DNA of 25,606 bases from an uncultured Lachnospiraceae bacterium (lineage in GTDB: Bacteria; Bacillota; Clostridia; Lachnospirales; Lachnospiraceae): the NCBI GenBank assembly GCA_902803355.1, contig CADCPP010000007.1, forward strand, positions 1 to 25,606, read 5' to 3'. Positions 7,873 to 15,170 of this stretch are shown here, piece after piece. Under the pieces are notes generated by a model, which was given only the letters and a program-made list of their open reading frames with translations, was not told the origin of the DNA and made no database searches. How positions within the stretch are numbered: the stretch's first letter is position 1; each line of letters begins with the position of its first letter. The position numbers and the translations under genes are program-made.

Positions 7873-10167
7873 TTATCCTACGGTTTCTGCGTGCAGCGAT
7901 ATCCGTCCTTCGGATTCCTCCACGGTCACGCTGTCGCCGTCCTTAATGTTTCCTTTCAGGATCTCTTCAGCAAGAAGATCCTCCAGATCGTTCTGCAGCA
8001 GCCGTTTCAGCGGACGCGCGCCGTATTTCGGCTGGTAGCCTTTGCTGATAAAATAGTTCCGCGCACTGTCCGAAAGCGTGAGCCTGAGCCGGTGCGTTTC
8101 GGAAAGCCGCGCTTCGATGTCATGCAGCTGCAGATCCAGGATCTTGTCGATATCGTCTCTTGTCAGGGAATGGAAGACGATGATCTCGTCGATCCGGTTG
8201 ATGAATTCCGGACGGAAGAGCCGCTTGACTTCTTCCATGACGTTATCCTTCATGTGCTGATAGTCGGCGGCCTCGTTTTCTTCAGAGGCAAAGCCGAGCT
8301 TTTTCGGCTCGATGATGCGTTCCGCGCCGGCGTTGGAGGTCATTACGATCACCGTGTTCTTGAAATCCACGGTCTTTCCCTGCGCGTCCGTCAGCCTGCC
8401 TTCATCGAGGATCTGCAGGAGAATATGAAACACATCCGGATGGGCTTTTTCGATCTCGTCGAACAGGATGACGCTGTAGGGATGACGGCGGACCTTCTCG
8501 GAGAGCTGGCCGCCTTCTTCAAAGCCCACGTAGCCGGGCGGGGAGCCGATGATCTTGGACACGCTGTGCTTTTCCATATACTCGGACATATCGATCCGGA
8601 TGAGCGAGGTCTCGTCTCCGAAGAGCGACGCGGTGAGCGCTTTGGTGAGTTCCGTTTTGCCCACACCGGTGGGGCCGAGGAAGAGGAAGGACCCGATTGG
8701 GCGCTTCGGGTCCTTGAGCCCCACGCGGCTTCTGCGGATCGCCTTTGACAGCGCCGAAATGGCTTCCTCCTGACCGATGACGCGGCGGTGCAGGTCGCTT
8801 TCCAGTTCCAGAAGCCGGGACCCTTCCTCTTTGGACAGCTGTTCCATAGGGATGCCGGTCCAGAGGGCGACCGCTTTCGCGATATCCTCCTTTGTGACGG
8901 CAGCGACCTCGTCCGTGGGCGCGGCAAGGCGGACAGCGGCGCCTGCTTCATCGATCAGATCGAGTGCCTTTTCCGGCCAGATGCGGTCGGTGATATACCT
9001 CCCGGAGAGCTTAACGGCGCTTTCCAGTGCTTCATCGTCGAGCAGGACGCGGTGGTGCCGCTCAAAGATCGACCGGCGGCCTTTCAGGATGGCCAGGGTC
9101 TCATCCTCTCCGGGGGTCTCGACAAGTACGCTCTGGAAACGCCGCTTCAGGGCAGCGTCCTTTTCCACATGTTTTTTGTATTCGTCCAGTGTGGTCGCGC
9201 CGATCACCTGCACCTCTCCGCGGGAGAGGGCGGGCTTCAGAATATTGGCGGCGTCCAGGCTGCCTTCCGCGCCGCCGGCGCCGATCAGCGTGTGGAATTC
9301 ATCGATGAACAGCAGGATCTCCGGATGCGCGTAGAGCTCATCGATGATGGTCTTCATCCGCTCTTCAAATTCGCCCCTGTATTTGGTTCCGGCAACGACT
9401 CCGGCAAGATCGAGGGCCAGCAGGCGCTTTCCCTGGAGAAAACGGGGGACTTTGCCGTCGCTGATGCGCTGCGCGAGCGCTTCCACGATCGCCGTCTTGC
9501 CGACGCCGGGTTCACCGATCAGACAGGGATTGTTCTTGGTCTTCCGGCAGAGGATCTGCAGGACTCTGCGAAGCTCACCGTCCCGCCCGATGACCGGATC
9601 AAGCTTGCCCGAAGCGGCAAGAGCGGTCAGGTCGCGGGTGTATTTCGCTACCGTCTCAGCCGGTCCGCCGGCAGGCTGAGAGAGGAGGTCTTCCACGGCA
9701 AAGCGGTCTTCACCCATCGAATCCAGAAGGCTTTCTTCCAGCTCGTAGATGTCCGCCCCGATGGCAAAGAGGACCTTGGAGGCGATACCGTCAACATCAT
9801 GCAGCAGCGCCATAAAAAGATGGTCGGTGCCGACTGACGGAGCGCCGAGGTCCGCACAGAGATCACGGGCATCTTCAAGGATCAGGGACAGAAGCGGGGT
9901 GAACGGCAGATGACCGCGCTTTTTCGCCGCGCCTTCCGGCAGAGGCTGAAAATGATCGCCCAGCATCCTGCCGAGCACTTCACAGGCTTTTTCCCGGGAG
10001 AGCTCCTTCATCTTCAGAACTTCGCGGGGCAGACAGGGAACGTCAAAAAAGGCCAGCAGAAGATGCTCGGTGCCGACTGCGCTCATGCCGTATTCCTTGG
10101 CGATTGCTCCTGCTCTGGCCAGGACTTTTTCCGCCTGAGGGGTAAAGGGAATATCGTAAGTGTTCAT
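7873..10167 (-). CDS. clpC: ClpC-type AAA+ unfoldase lacking the middle domain
   Basis: An ATP-dependent Hsp100 unfoldase that feeds proteins to the ClpP protease. The 764 residues contain two Clp_N repeats (about 5-70 and 86-150), AAA domain D1 with Walker A GEPGVGKT (218-225) and Walker B LLFIDE (285-290), and AAA domain D2 with GPTGVGKT (498-505) and VILFDE (566-571). The ClpP-docking tripeptide LGF is at 624-626, so it probably partners ClpP. Bacillus ClpC is about 810 residues; the shortage falls between D1 and D2. There AVRLAAPTDEVAAVTKEDIA runs straight on and the coiled-coil M-domain of about 50 residues is absent. Start ATG follows AAAGGAGC. ctsR, mcsA and mcsB, which usually precede clpC in Bacilli and many clostridia, are not adjacent. 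ClpA/ClpE identity is less likely from the D1/D2 sequence. Confidence 0.93.
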   Translation of the reverse strand: MNTYDIPFTPQAEKVLARAGAIAKEYGMSAVGTEHLLLAFFDVPCLPREVLKMKELSREKACEVLGRMLGDHFQPLPEGAAKKRGHLPFTPLLSLILEDARDLCADLGAPSVGTDHLFMALLHDVDGIASKVLFAIGADIYELEESLLDSMGEDRFAVEDLLSQPAGGPAETVAKYTRDLTALAASGKLDPVIGRDGELRRVLQILCRKTKNNPCLIGEPGVGKTAIVEALAQRISDGKVPRFLQGKRLLALDLAGVVAGTKYRGEFEERMKTIIDELYAHPEILLFIDEFHTLIGAGGAEGSLDAANILKPALSRGEVQVIGATTLDEYKKHVEKDAALKRRFQSVLVETPGEDETLAILKGRRSIFERHHRVLLDDEALESAVKLSGRYITDRIWPEKALDLIDEAGAAVRLAAPTDEVAAVTKEDIAKAVALWTGIPMEQLSKEEGSRLLELESDLHRRVIGQEEAISALSKAIRRSRVGLKDPKRPIGSFLFLGPTGVGKTELTKALTASLFGDETSLIRIDMSEYMEKHSVSKIIGSPPGYVGFEEGGQLSEKVRRHPYSVILFDEIEKAHPDVFHILLQILDEGRLTDAQGKTVDFKNTVIVMTSNAGAERIIEPKKLGFASEENEAADYQHMKDNVMEEVKRLFRPEFINRIDEIIVFHSLTRDDIDKILDLQLHDIEARLSETHRLRLTLSDSARNYFISKGYQPKYGARPLKRLLQNDLEDLLAEEILKGNIKDGDSVTVEESEGRISLHAETVG

Positions 10168-10188
10168 AAAATGCTCCTTTGTGCCTGT

Positions 10189-10217
10189 ATTTTACACGAA
10201 AAAAGAAGGAACCGCAA
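10189..10217 (-). promoter_or_regulatory. Predicted promoter of clpC-radA
   Basis: On the minus strand TTGCGG (10217-10212) and TAAAAT (10194-10189) are 17 bp apart. The start would be near 10182, giving a very short leader of about 15 nt with AAAGGAGC almost at its 5' end. I see no CtsR direct heptads and no CIRCE repeat around it. Confidence 0.5.
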
Positions 10218-10256
10218 TATGGGACAGAAAAATGTAAGGACCCGGGAGGAGAGAGG

Positions 10257-10273
10257 GTTAATAAAGAATTAAC
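10257..10273. promoter_or_regulatory. Operator-like perfect inverted repeat
   Basis: GTTAAT (10257-10262) and ATTAAC (10268-10273) are perfect inverted half-sites around a 5-bp AT-rich spacer. The repeat touches the -35 box (10274-10279) of the rightward promoter and lies about 75 bp upstream of the predicted clpC start. The position suits a dimeric regulator acting on the solute-binding-protein operon. No regulator gene is adjacent, so the protein is unknown. Confidence 0.45.
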
Positions 10274-10303
10274 TTGACGGATAGGAAGGGAAAAGGGTAG
10301 AAT
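10274..10303 (+). promoter_or_regulatory. Predicted promoter of the solute-binding protein operon
   Basis: TTGACG (10274-10279) and TAGAAT (10298-10303) are separated by 18 bp. The predicted start is near 10310, giving a leader of about 54 nt. The next gene in this direction starts at 10364. Confidence 0.65.
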
Positions 10304-10313
10304 ATATCGAAAG

Positions 10314-10332
10314 TTGCCGGATGGTCCGGCAG
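10314..10332 (+). other. Stem-loop at predicted 5' end of the 10364 operon mRNA
   Basis: GCCGGA (10316-10321) pairs perfectly with TCCGGC (10325-10330) around a TGG loop. One A-T pair and one wobble extend it outward. It begins within a few bases of the predicted transcript start and uses the same six-base arms as the second hairpin of the phoH leader. Confidence 0.45.
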
Positions 10333-10363
10333 CCGTACCAAGAGTGATTCAGGGAGTTCCCTT

Positions 10364-12838
10364 ATGAAAAATAAAGCTACAAAAACCGCAGTGATCGTTG
10401 CGTCGGTACTGGCAGTCCTTCTGCTGACTGCATTCGTTATCGTTGTCGTGCGCGGGGGTCAGCTCGCGGGCATTTTTGATTTTGACAAGATCTTTCACCG
10501 GGAGACAACGGCTGAGTCGACAGAGACAGTGCCGGAAACACCTGTGCAGTCAAGTGAAGAGACGATCCCGCAAAGCTCCTCGGAGGAGGTCCCTTCCACA
10601 GAAGAGACGGAGCCGGAACTGACCCCGGAGCAGCTGAAAAAGACGCTGAATATCACGGCGGAGAGTCTGAAGGGCAAATACGCACAGCCGTATGCGGTAT
10701 CGGACGGCGATAAGATCGTCTGCAAACTGACGCAGGTCAATCTTCTTACGCTTGACCGCAGCGGCAAGGTACTTTACCATGCGGGAAATCTGGAACGCTC
10801 TGTGTACAACGGAACAGAATACAGCTATCACGGCATTGCCGATATCGATGTCGATTACGATGAAGAAGCCGATATCACGACCTACACGATCACGCTGCGG
10901 AAGGGACTGGCCTTCAGTGACGGCGTTCCGCTGACAGCGGATGACCTGGTCTTTAACTACTACTTCCGCCTGCAGCCGGATTATACCGGAGAAGGCGATC
11001 TGAGACTGTACGATATCGTCGGCCTGCAGAATTATTACTACAACAACGACGAGGCGGAAAACCAGAGCGTTTCGGAAGAAGAGATCGAGGAGGAACTGGC
11101 AGATCCCGGAGAAACGGTGTCCGCTTACCTTATGAAGCTGATCGCGGATACGCTGGAAGAAGAGGCGCGGCAGAGCGAGAAGCTGTGGCGCACCTATCAG
11201 TCCTACGGCTACGGCAACAGCGCGCAGGAATTCTTTTACAATATCTACGGGCTTGACCTGAACTACAATCTGCTGGATAAGGATCTGGAGACGGTCTGCC
11301 GTGACGTGACGCAGTCATACGGCATGGATTACCGTCTGCTTGCCGAGAACTACGCGGTCGATGAGCATTACTTCGATGAACGGGTGAACAACTTTGTCCG
11401 GGAAACCCTGCTGTATCAGAAGGTGCAGGAGGCGGAAGGCGCTCCGGTAGACTATATCAGCGGCATCATCCGCCTGGGCAGCAATGTGTTGAAGCTGAAG
11501 ACCCACGGCTATGATGAAAATGCCGTTTATGACCTGCTGAACATCGATGTGCTCCCTCTGCATTACTACGGTGATCCCGCACTGTATGACTATAATGCCC
11601 ACCGCTTCGGTTTCATCCGCGGGCAGTTTGCGATCGATGAAGCAAAACTGGCGAGTCCGCTCGGAGCCGGTCCCTTTGTCTATGTTTCCGGCGGTCCTGA
11701 CAGTGTGACGTTTACCCGGAATACGCTGTATTATCAGGGAGAAGCCGGCGCGGAATTCGTGAACCTGCGCTGTGATTACGGAGAAGGTCTCGGCTATGTC
11801 GCCGAAGGCGTGGCCGATGTTGCCGCCGTCATCGGAAACAAAGCCAATTACGATATGGTCTGCCAGCTCAACAGCAATCATGAACTTGTGGGAGACGCCC
11901 TTATCGCCCATGAGGTGAATGTCCTCGGCTACGCTTATATCGGGATCAACGCGAATATCGTGAATGTGGGCGGAGAGCCGGATTCCGAAGCGTCGAAGAA
12001 TCTCAGAAGAGGCCTGGCTACCGCCCTGGCAGCCTTCCGCGATATTGCCTATAAAGATTACTTCGGGGATTCGATCTACCCGATCGAATATCCCGTCTCG
12101 GATTTTTACGGCATAGCGCCGCAGCCCGGAGATCCGGTCTATGAGACCGTTTTCAGCAAGACTCCGGAGGGCGCTGCGATCTATTCCCCTGACTCGGATG
12201 CCGCCGCGCGTTTCCGGGGAGTCGTAAACGCGGTAAGGGAATACTTCGTGCTTGCGGGCTATACCTTCGGAGAGGACGGCAAGCTGCTTGAGGCTCCGGA
12301 TGACGGGGCAGTCCTGTTTAATGTGTTCATCTGCAGCGATGAATATTCCTATGATGTCTTTCCCTCCTATGAGGTGCTCAGCTATGCGAAGATGGTCCTG
12401 TTTGAGATCGGGATCTCGCTGGACATCCGCTACATTCCGGATGATGAAAACATGCTGATCGCGCTGTATACGGGGACCTGCGATATGTGGTGCGCATCCT
12501 GGTATACCGCAGCCGATCCGGGCTTTGCCGAGCATTATCAGGGAGCCGGCAGAACGAACGGCATGATCCCGAACATCTACGGGATCAGCGATGATCAGCT
12601 GGATGAGTTTCTGAAGGAACTGAAGAAGGCGGATAACCGGGACGATAAGATCAGGCTGAGCCGGGCCATCATGGACCGGGTCAAAGACTGGGCTGTGGAG
12701 ATCCCCTGCTATCAGATGAACAACTACTATGTCTATAATGCCAATACCCTGAAAGTGGAAAGCATCCCGAAGGATCTGACCGCCTATCACAGCTGGCTGG
12801 ATGAGATCATCAGTCTGGAGGTGGGAAACCGTGAATAA
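10364..12838 (+). CDS. Membrane-anchored family 5 extracellular solute-binding protein (peptide/nickel type), orphan
   Basis: An 824-residue extracytoplasmic protein. Residues 1-30 hold a basic start and one hydrophobic helix (about 9-29) with no cysteine after it, so it looks like a signal anchor, not a lipoprotein. A Ser/Thr/Glu/Pro-rich linker follows (about 47-90). Family 5 features are LRKGLAFSDGVPLTADDLVFN (in part, 178-198), GAGPFVYVSGG (434-444) followed by FTRNTLYY, and a C-terminal lobe with VEIPCYQ. Normal members are about 520-600 residues. Most of the excess is an acidic, Tyr-rich insertion at about 222-365. No permease or ATPase genes are near, so transport is unproven and sensing or scaffolding roles are possible. 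ATG 10364 follows AGGGAG. The end overlaps the nucleotidase gene by 8 nt, indicating an operon. Confidence 0.8.
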   Translation: MKNKATKTAVIVASVLAVLLLTAFVIVVVRGGQLAGIFDFDKIFHRETTAESTETVPETPVQSSEETIPQSSSEEVPSTEETEPELTPEQLKKTLNITAESLKGKYAQPYAVSDGDKIVCKLTQVNLLTLDRSGKVLYHAGNLERSVYNGTEYSYHGIADIDVDYDEEADITTYTITLRKGLAFSDGVPLTADDLVFNYYFRLQPDYTGEGDLRLYDIVGLQNYYYNNDEAENQSVSEEEIEEELADPGETVSAYLMKLIADTLEEEARQSEKLWRTYQSYGYGNSAQEFFYNIYGLDLNYNLLDKDLETVCRDVTQSYGMDYRLLAENYAVDEHYFDERVNNFVRETLLYQKVQEAEGAPVDYISGIIRLGSNVLKLKTHGYDENAVYDLLNIDVLPLHYYGDPALYDYNAHRFGFIRGQFAIDEAKLASPLGAGPFVYVSGGPDSVTFTRNTLYYQGEAGAEFVNLRCDYGEGLGYVAEGVADVAAVIGNKANYDMVCQLNSNHELVGDALIAHEVNVLGYAYIGINANIVNVGGEPDSEASKNLRRGLATALAAFRDIAYKDYFGDSIYPIEYPVSDFYGIAPQPGDPVYETVFSKTPEGAAIYSPDSDAAARFRGVVNAVREYFVLAGYTFGEDGKLLEAPDDGAVLFNVFICSDEYSYDVFPSYEVLSYAKMVLFEIGISLDIRYIPDDENMLIALYTGTCDMWCASWYTAADPGFAEHYQGAGRTNGMIPNIYGISDDQLDEFLKELKKADNRDDKIRLSRAIMDRVKDWAVEIPCYQMNNYYVYNANTLKVESIPKDLTAYHSWLDEIISLEVGNRE

Positions 12839-13418
12839 CAGCTTTTTTGCGATGATGAGCCGGATGAAATATATTGACCGCTGGGCGCTGATGCGCAACT
12901 CACAGGAGGAAAACGTGAGCGAGCATTCGCTGGAGGTAGCCATGCTGGCTCCCGCGCTGTGCGTGATCGGAAACAAGAGGCTCGGGCAGACGCTCAATGC
13001 CGACCGTGCCGCGGTGATCGCGCTGTATCACGATGCCACCGAGATCATTACGGGACATATGCCGACCCCGGTCAAGTACTTTGACCGCGAGATCCGTGCG
13101 GCCTACCGCCGTATTGAAGATGATGCGGCAGACAAGCTCCTTTCGCAGCTGCCGGAGGATCTGAGGGCAGAATATAAGAGCTATCTGCTGCCGGATGAGG
13201 AAGAGGAGGCCAGCCTGCTTGAGCTGGTCAAGGCGGCGGATAAGCTGTCCGCGCTGATCAAATGCCTGGAGGAAGAAAAAGGCGGTAACCGCGAGTTCGC
13301 AAAAGCGGAAAAGACCACACGGGAAAAGCTGACCGAAATGCATCTTCCGGAAGTGGATATCTTCCTTCTCGAATTCCTTCCGGCCTATTCCTGCACGCTG
13401 GATGAACTGTCATGCTGA
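12831..13418 (+). CDS. yfbR: YfbR-type 5'-deoxynucleotidase (HD domain)
   Basis: A cytoplasmic HD-domain phosphohydrolase that removes the phosphate from deoxyribonucleoside 5'-monophosphates. The 195-residue protein aligns by eye along its length with E. coli YfbR: SRMKYIDRWALMRN near the start, EENVSEHSLEVAM, LYHDATEIITG, MPTPVKYF and VKAADKLSALIKCLEE. The metal ligands H32, H67, D68 and D137 and the selectivity residues R17 and W18 are all present. GTG 12831 is chosen because GGAGGTG (12817-12823) lies 7 nt upstream and the N-terminus then matches the family; a start at 12801 would add ten unrelated residues. It overlaps the preceding solute-binding-protein gene and the following membrane-protein gene, so the three are probably cotranscribed. 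Confidence 0.93.
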   Translation: MNNSFFAMMSRMKYIDRWALMRNSQEENVSEHSLEVAMLAPALCVIGNKRLGQTLNADRAAVIALYHDATEIITGHMPTPVKYFDREIRAAYRRIEDDAADKLLSQLPEDLRAEYKSYLLPDEEEEASLLELVKAADKLSALIKCLEEEKGGNREFAKAEKTTREKLTEMHLPEVDIFLLEFLPAYSCTLDELSC

Positions 13419-13720
13419 AGAAGATCGGTGAATTCTTTCGCTCCCTGTCTTACATGACCGCTGCCGTGCTCCTGTTTCTTGCGGCATTTGGCCTGCCGGT
13501 ATTCGTCTTTGTACGGGCGGTGACAACGGGCGGAAATATCGGACGGCTGGAAAGCGCGCTTTGCCTGCTGTCCCTGATCTTTGCCGCGGCGGGAGTCGTC
13601 ATCCCTCTTTACGGACACTTTATCGTACGGGTAGACGGGAAGGCGGACTGGCGCGTGGGCGTTGCCATGAACGGCCTGCTCCTGCTGGCTCTGATTTTTC
13701 TGTATTTTCTCGGGATCTGA
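13412..13720 (+). CDS. Small hypothetical membrane protein, three predicted helices
   Basis: A 102-residue protein I do not recognise. Hydrophobic segments at about 15-37, 47-70 and 82-101 predict three transmembrane helices. A positively charged N-terminus (MLKKIGEFFR) and a short charged loop (VRVDGKADWR) between helices 2 and 3 suggest membrane orientation. The start overlaps the yfbR stop by 7 nt, so it is likely the last gene of the 10364-13720 operon. Codon use is like that of its neighbours, which supports a real gene. No terminator is obvious before the plsX promoter that begins 17 nt after its stop. Confidence 0.7.
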   Translation: MLKKIGEFFRSLSYMTAAVLLFLAAFGLPVFVFVRAVTTGGNIGRLESALCLLSLIFAAAGVVIPLYGHFIVRVDGKADWRVGVAMNGLLLLALIFLYFLGI

Positions 13721-13737
13721 TTGTTTCACAAAAAAAC

Positions 13738-13765
13738 TTGATTTACGGGGAAATCTGTGTATAGT
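13738..13765 (+). promoter_or_regulatory. Predicted promoter of plsX-acpP
   Basis: TTGATT (13738-13743) and TATAGT (13760-13765) are separated by 16 bp in a locally AT-rich stretch after the membrane-protein gene. The start would be near 13772. I see no FapR-like operator. Confidence 0.6.
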
Positions 13766-13774
13766 GTGATTTGT

Positions 13775-13790
13775 ACCGCCATTTCGCGGT
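13775..13790 (+). other. Stem-loop in plsX leader
   Basis: ACCGC (13775-13779) pairs with GCGGT (13786-13790) around a 6-nt loop. It starts about 3 nt after the predicted transcription start and ends directly at the GAAAGGAG ribosome binding site (13791-13798). Confidence 0.4.
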
Positions 13791-13803
13791 GAAAGGAGAA
13801 ACT

Positions 13804-14817
13804 ATGGAGGATCGGGTGCGTGTAGCGCTGGACGCGATGGGCGGAGACAATGCTCCGGGAGAGCAGATCCGCGGCGCGGTAGAGGCGCTGAAACTGACGG
13901 AGAACGCCGAGATCATTCTGGTTGGCCGGGAAGAAGTCATCCGCAAGGAACTGGCAAAATATACCTATGATACGTCAAGGATCAGCATCCGGAATGCCAC
14001 CGAGGTCATCGAGACCGGTGAGCCGCCGGTGAATGCCATCCGCAAAAAGAAGGATTCCTCCATCGTTGTGGCCGAGAAGATGATCCGCGCGGGCGAAGCA
14101 GACGGCTTTGTCTCTTCCGGTTCTACGGGTGCGGTACTGGCCGGCGGTCAGCTGCTGGTAGGGCGCATCAAGGGCGTGGACCGCGCGGCGCTCGGCATTC
14201 TTATGCCCACACTTTCCGGGATCTCGCTGATGATCGACTGCGGAGCCAATGTTGACGCGAGACCGGAGCATATGATCCAATTCGCCCGGATGGGGGCCAT
14301 CTATTATCAGGAGATGATCGGGAAAAAGAATCCCACGGTCGGCCTCATCAATATCGGCGCCGAAGAAGATAAGGGCAACGCCCTGACGAAGGAGACGTAT
14401 CAGCGGCTGAAGGTCTGCAGCGACCTGAATTTCATCGGCAATGTCGAGCCGCGTGAAGTCCCTGCGGGCGCAGCGGATATCTATGTCACGGAAGCCTTTG
14501 CCGGCAATGCGATCCTGAAGACCTATGAAGGCACGGCCAGTGCCATGGTCAAGCTGGTCAAGGGCAGCTTCATGAAGAATCTGAAGAGCAAGATCGGCGC
14601 TCTGCTCGTGAAGGATTCCCTCAAGGATACGCTGAAGGTCATGGATGCGACGGAATACGGCGGCGCCCCCATGATCGGACTGAACGGTCTGGTATGCAAA
14701 ACACATGGCAACGCGACGTATAAAGAAGTCAGCCACGCCATAGTCCAGTGTGTCAACTTTACGGAGAGACACCTGACCGATAAAATCAGGGCAGCTTTAT
14801 CGCCCGAAGAACAGTAG
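13804..14817 (+). CDS. plsX: Phosphate acyltransferase PlsX
   Basis: A peripheral membrane enzyme that converts acyl-ACP to acyl-phosphate, the acyl donor for PlsY in phospholipid synthesis. The 337-residue protein opens with the family signature RVALDAMGGDNAP (residues 5-17) and contains GFVSSGSTGAVLAGG, DCGANVDARPEH and NIGAEEDKGN, all typical of PlsX. ATG 13804 is supported by GAAAGGAG just upstream and by the early signature; an in-frame TTG at 13771 would include leader sequence. It shares an operon with acpP, whose Shine-Dalgarno overlaps the plsX stop. The usual upstream neighbours yceD and rpmF are absent. Confidence 0.97.
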   Translation: MEDRVRVALDAMGGDNAPGEQIRGAVEALKLTENAEIILVGREEVIRKELAKYTYDTSRISIRNATEVIETGEPPVNAIRKKKDSSIVVAEKMIRAGEADGFVSSGSTGAVLAGGQLLVGRIKGVDRAALGILMPTLSGISLMIDCGANVDARPEHMIQFARMGAIYYQEMIGKKNPTVGLINIGAEEDKGNALTKETYQRLKVCSDLNFIGNVEPREVPAGAADIYVTEAFAGNAILKTYEGTASAMVKLVKGSFMKNLKSKIGALLVKDSLKDTLKVMDATEYGGAPMIGLNGLVCKTHGNATYKEVSHAIVQCVNFTERHLTDKIRAALSPEEQ

Positions 14818-14828
14818 GAGGTTTTTTT

Positions 14829-15056
14829 ATGGACATCGAAAAAATCAGAGACATTATTGCCACCACACTGAATCTGGATCCGGAAGAAGTGACCCCGGAG
14901 AAATCCTTTGCGGAAGATCTTGACGCGGACTCTCTTGACCTGGCGGAGATCATCATGGCCATCGAGGATGAGTTCGGCGTAACGATTGCGGATGAGCTTC
15001 TTGAAAAAGTCGTTACCGTGCAGGATGCCTATGATCTGGTCAAGACGATCGGCTGA
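14829..15056 (+). CDS. acpP: Acyl carrier protein
   Basis: A 75-residue acidic carrier of fatty-acyl chains during cytoplasmic fatty acid synthesis. The phosphopantetheine attachment site is S35 in DLDADSLDLAEI, and the surrounding helices and length are typical. ATG 14829 has an AGGAGG (14816-14821) that overlaps the plsX stop codon, so the pair is tightly coupled. PlsX uses acyl-ACP directly, which explains the pairing. A strong terminator follows 29 nt after the stop. Confidence 0.97.
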   Translation: MDIEKIRDIIATTLNLDPEEVTPEKSFAEDLDADSLDLAEIIMAIEDEFGVTIADELLEKVVTVQDAYDLVKTIG

Positions 15057-15084
15057 AACAAAGTCCTGACCGTTTTGAACAAGA

Positions 15085-15136
15085 CCGCACTCCGAAAAAG
15101 GTCCTAACGGGACCTTTTTCGGAGCTGCGGGTTTTT
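15085..15136 (+). terminator. Strong rho-independent terminator after acpP
   Basis: A perfect 15-bp stem (15090-15104 with 15110-15124, loop TAACG) is extended by CCGCA (15085-15089) pairing with TGCGG (15126-15130) across a one-base bulge. TTTTT (15132-15136) follows. The inner A5/T5 symmetry could also give weak leftward termination. It should end most plsX-acpP transcripts before rnc. Confidence 0.88.
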
Positions 15137-15170
15137 CTGTATTTATCGGGAAGAAAAAGGAGCAATATTT

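Noticed and set aside
7142..8038. Open frame of about 298 codons antisense to radA and the clpC end
   Set aside because: It overlaps two clearly identified genes and has no recognisable protein features.
10168..10363. CtsR or CIRCE operator in front of clpC
   Set aside because: Neither the heptad direct repeat nor the 9-bp inverted repeat of CIRCE is present on either strand.
11315..12997. Long open frame of about 560 codons on the minus strand, antisense to the solute-binding-protein gene
   Set aside because: It mirrors the codon bias of the real gene opposite, shows no recognisable domain, and spans the yfbR junction; a GC-rich antisense shadow.
13771..13803. TTG start extending PlsX by 11 residues
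   Set aside because: The extension covers the leader hairpin and the GAAAGGAG site; ATG 13804 matches the family.
13738..13803. FapR-type operator at the plsX promoter
   Set aside because: No match to the known paired FapR repeat could be seen; the palindrome present is a short GC-rich hairpin instead.
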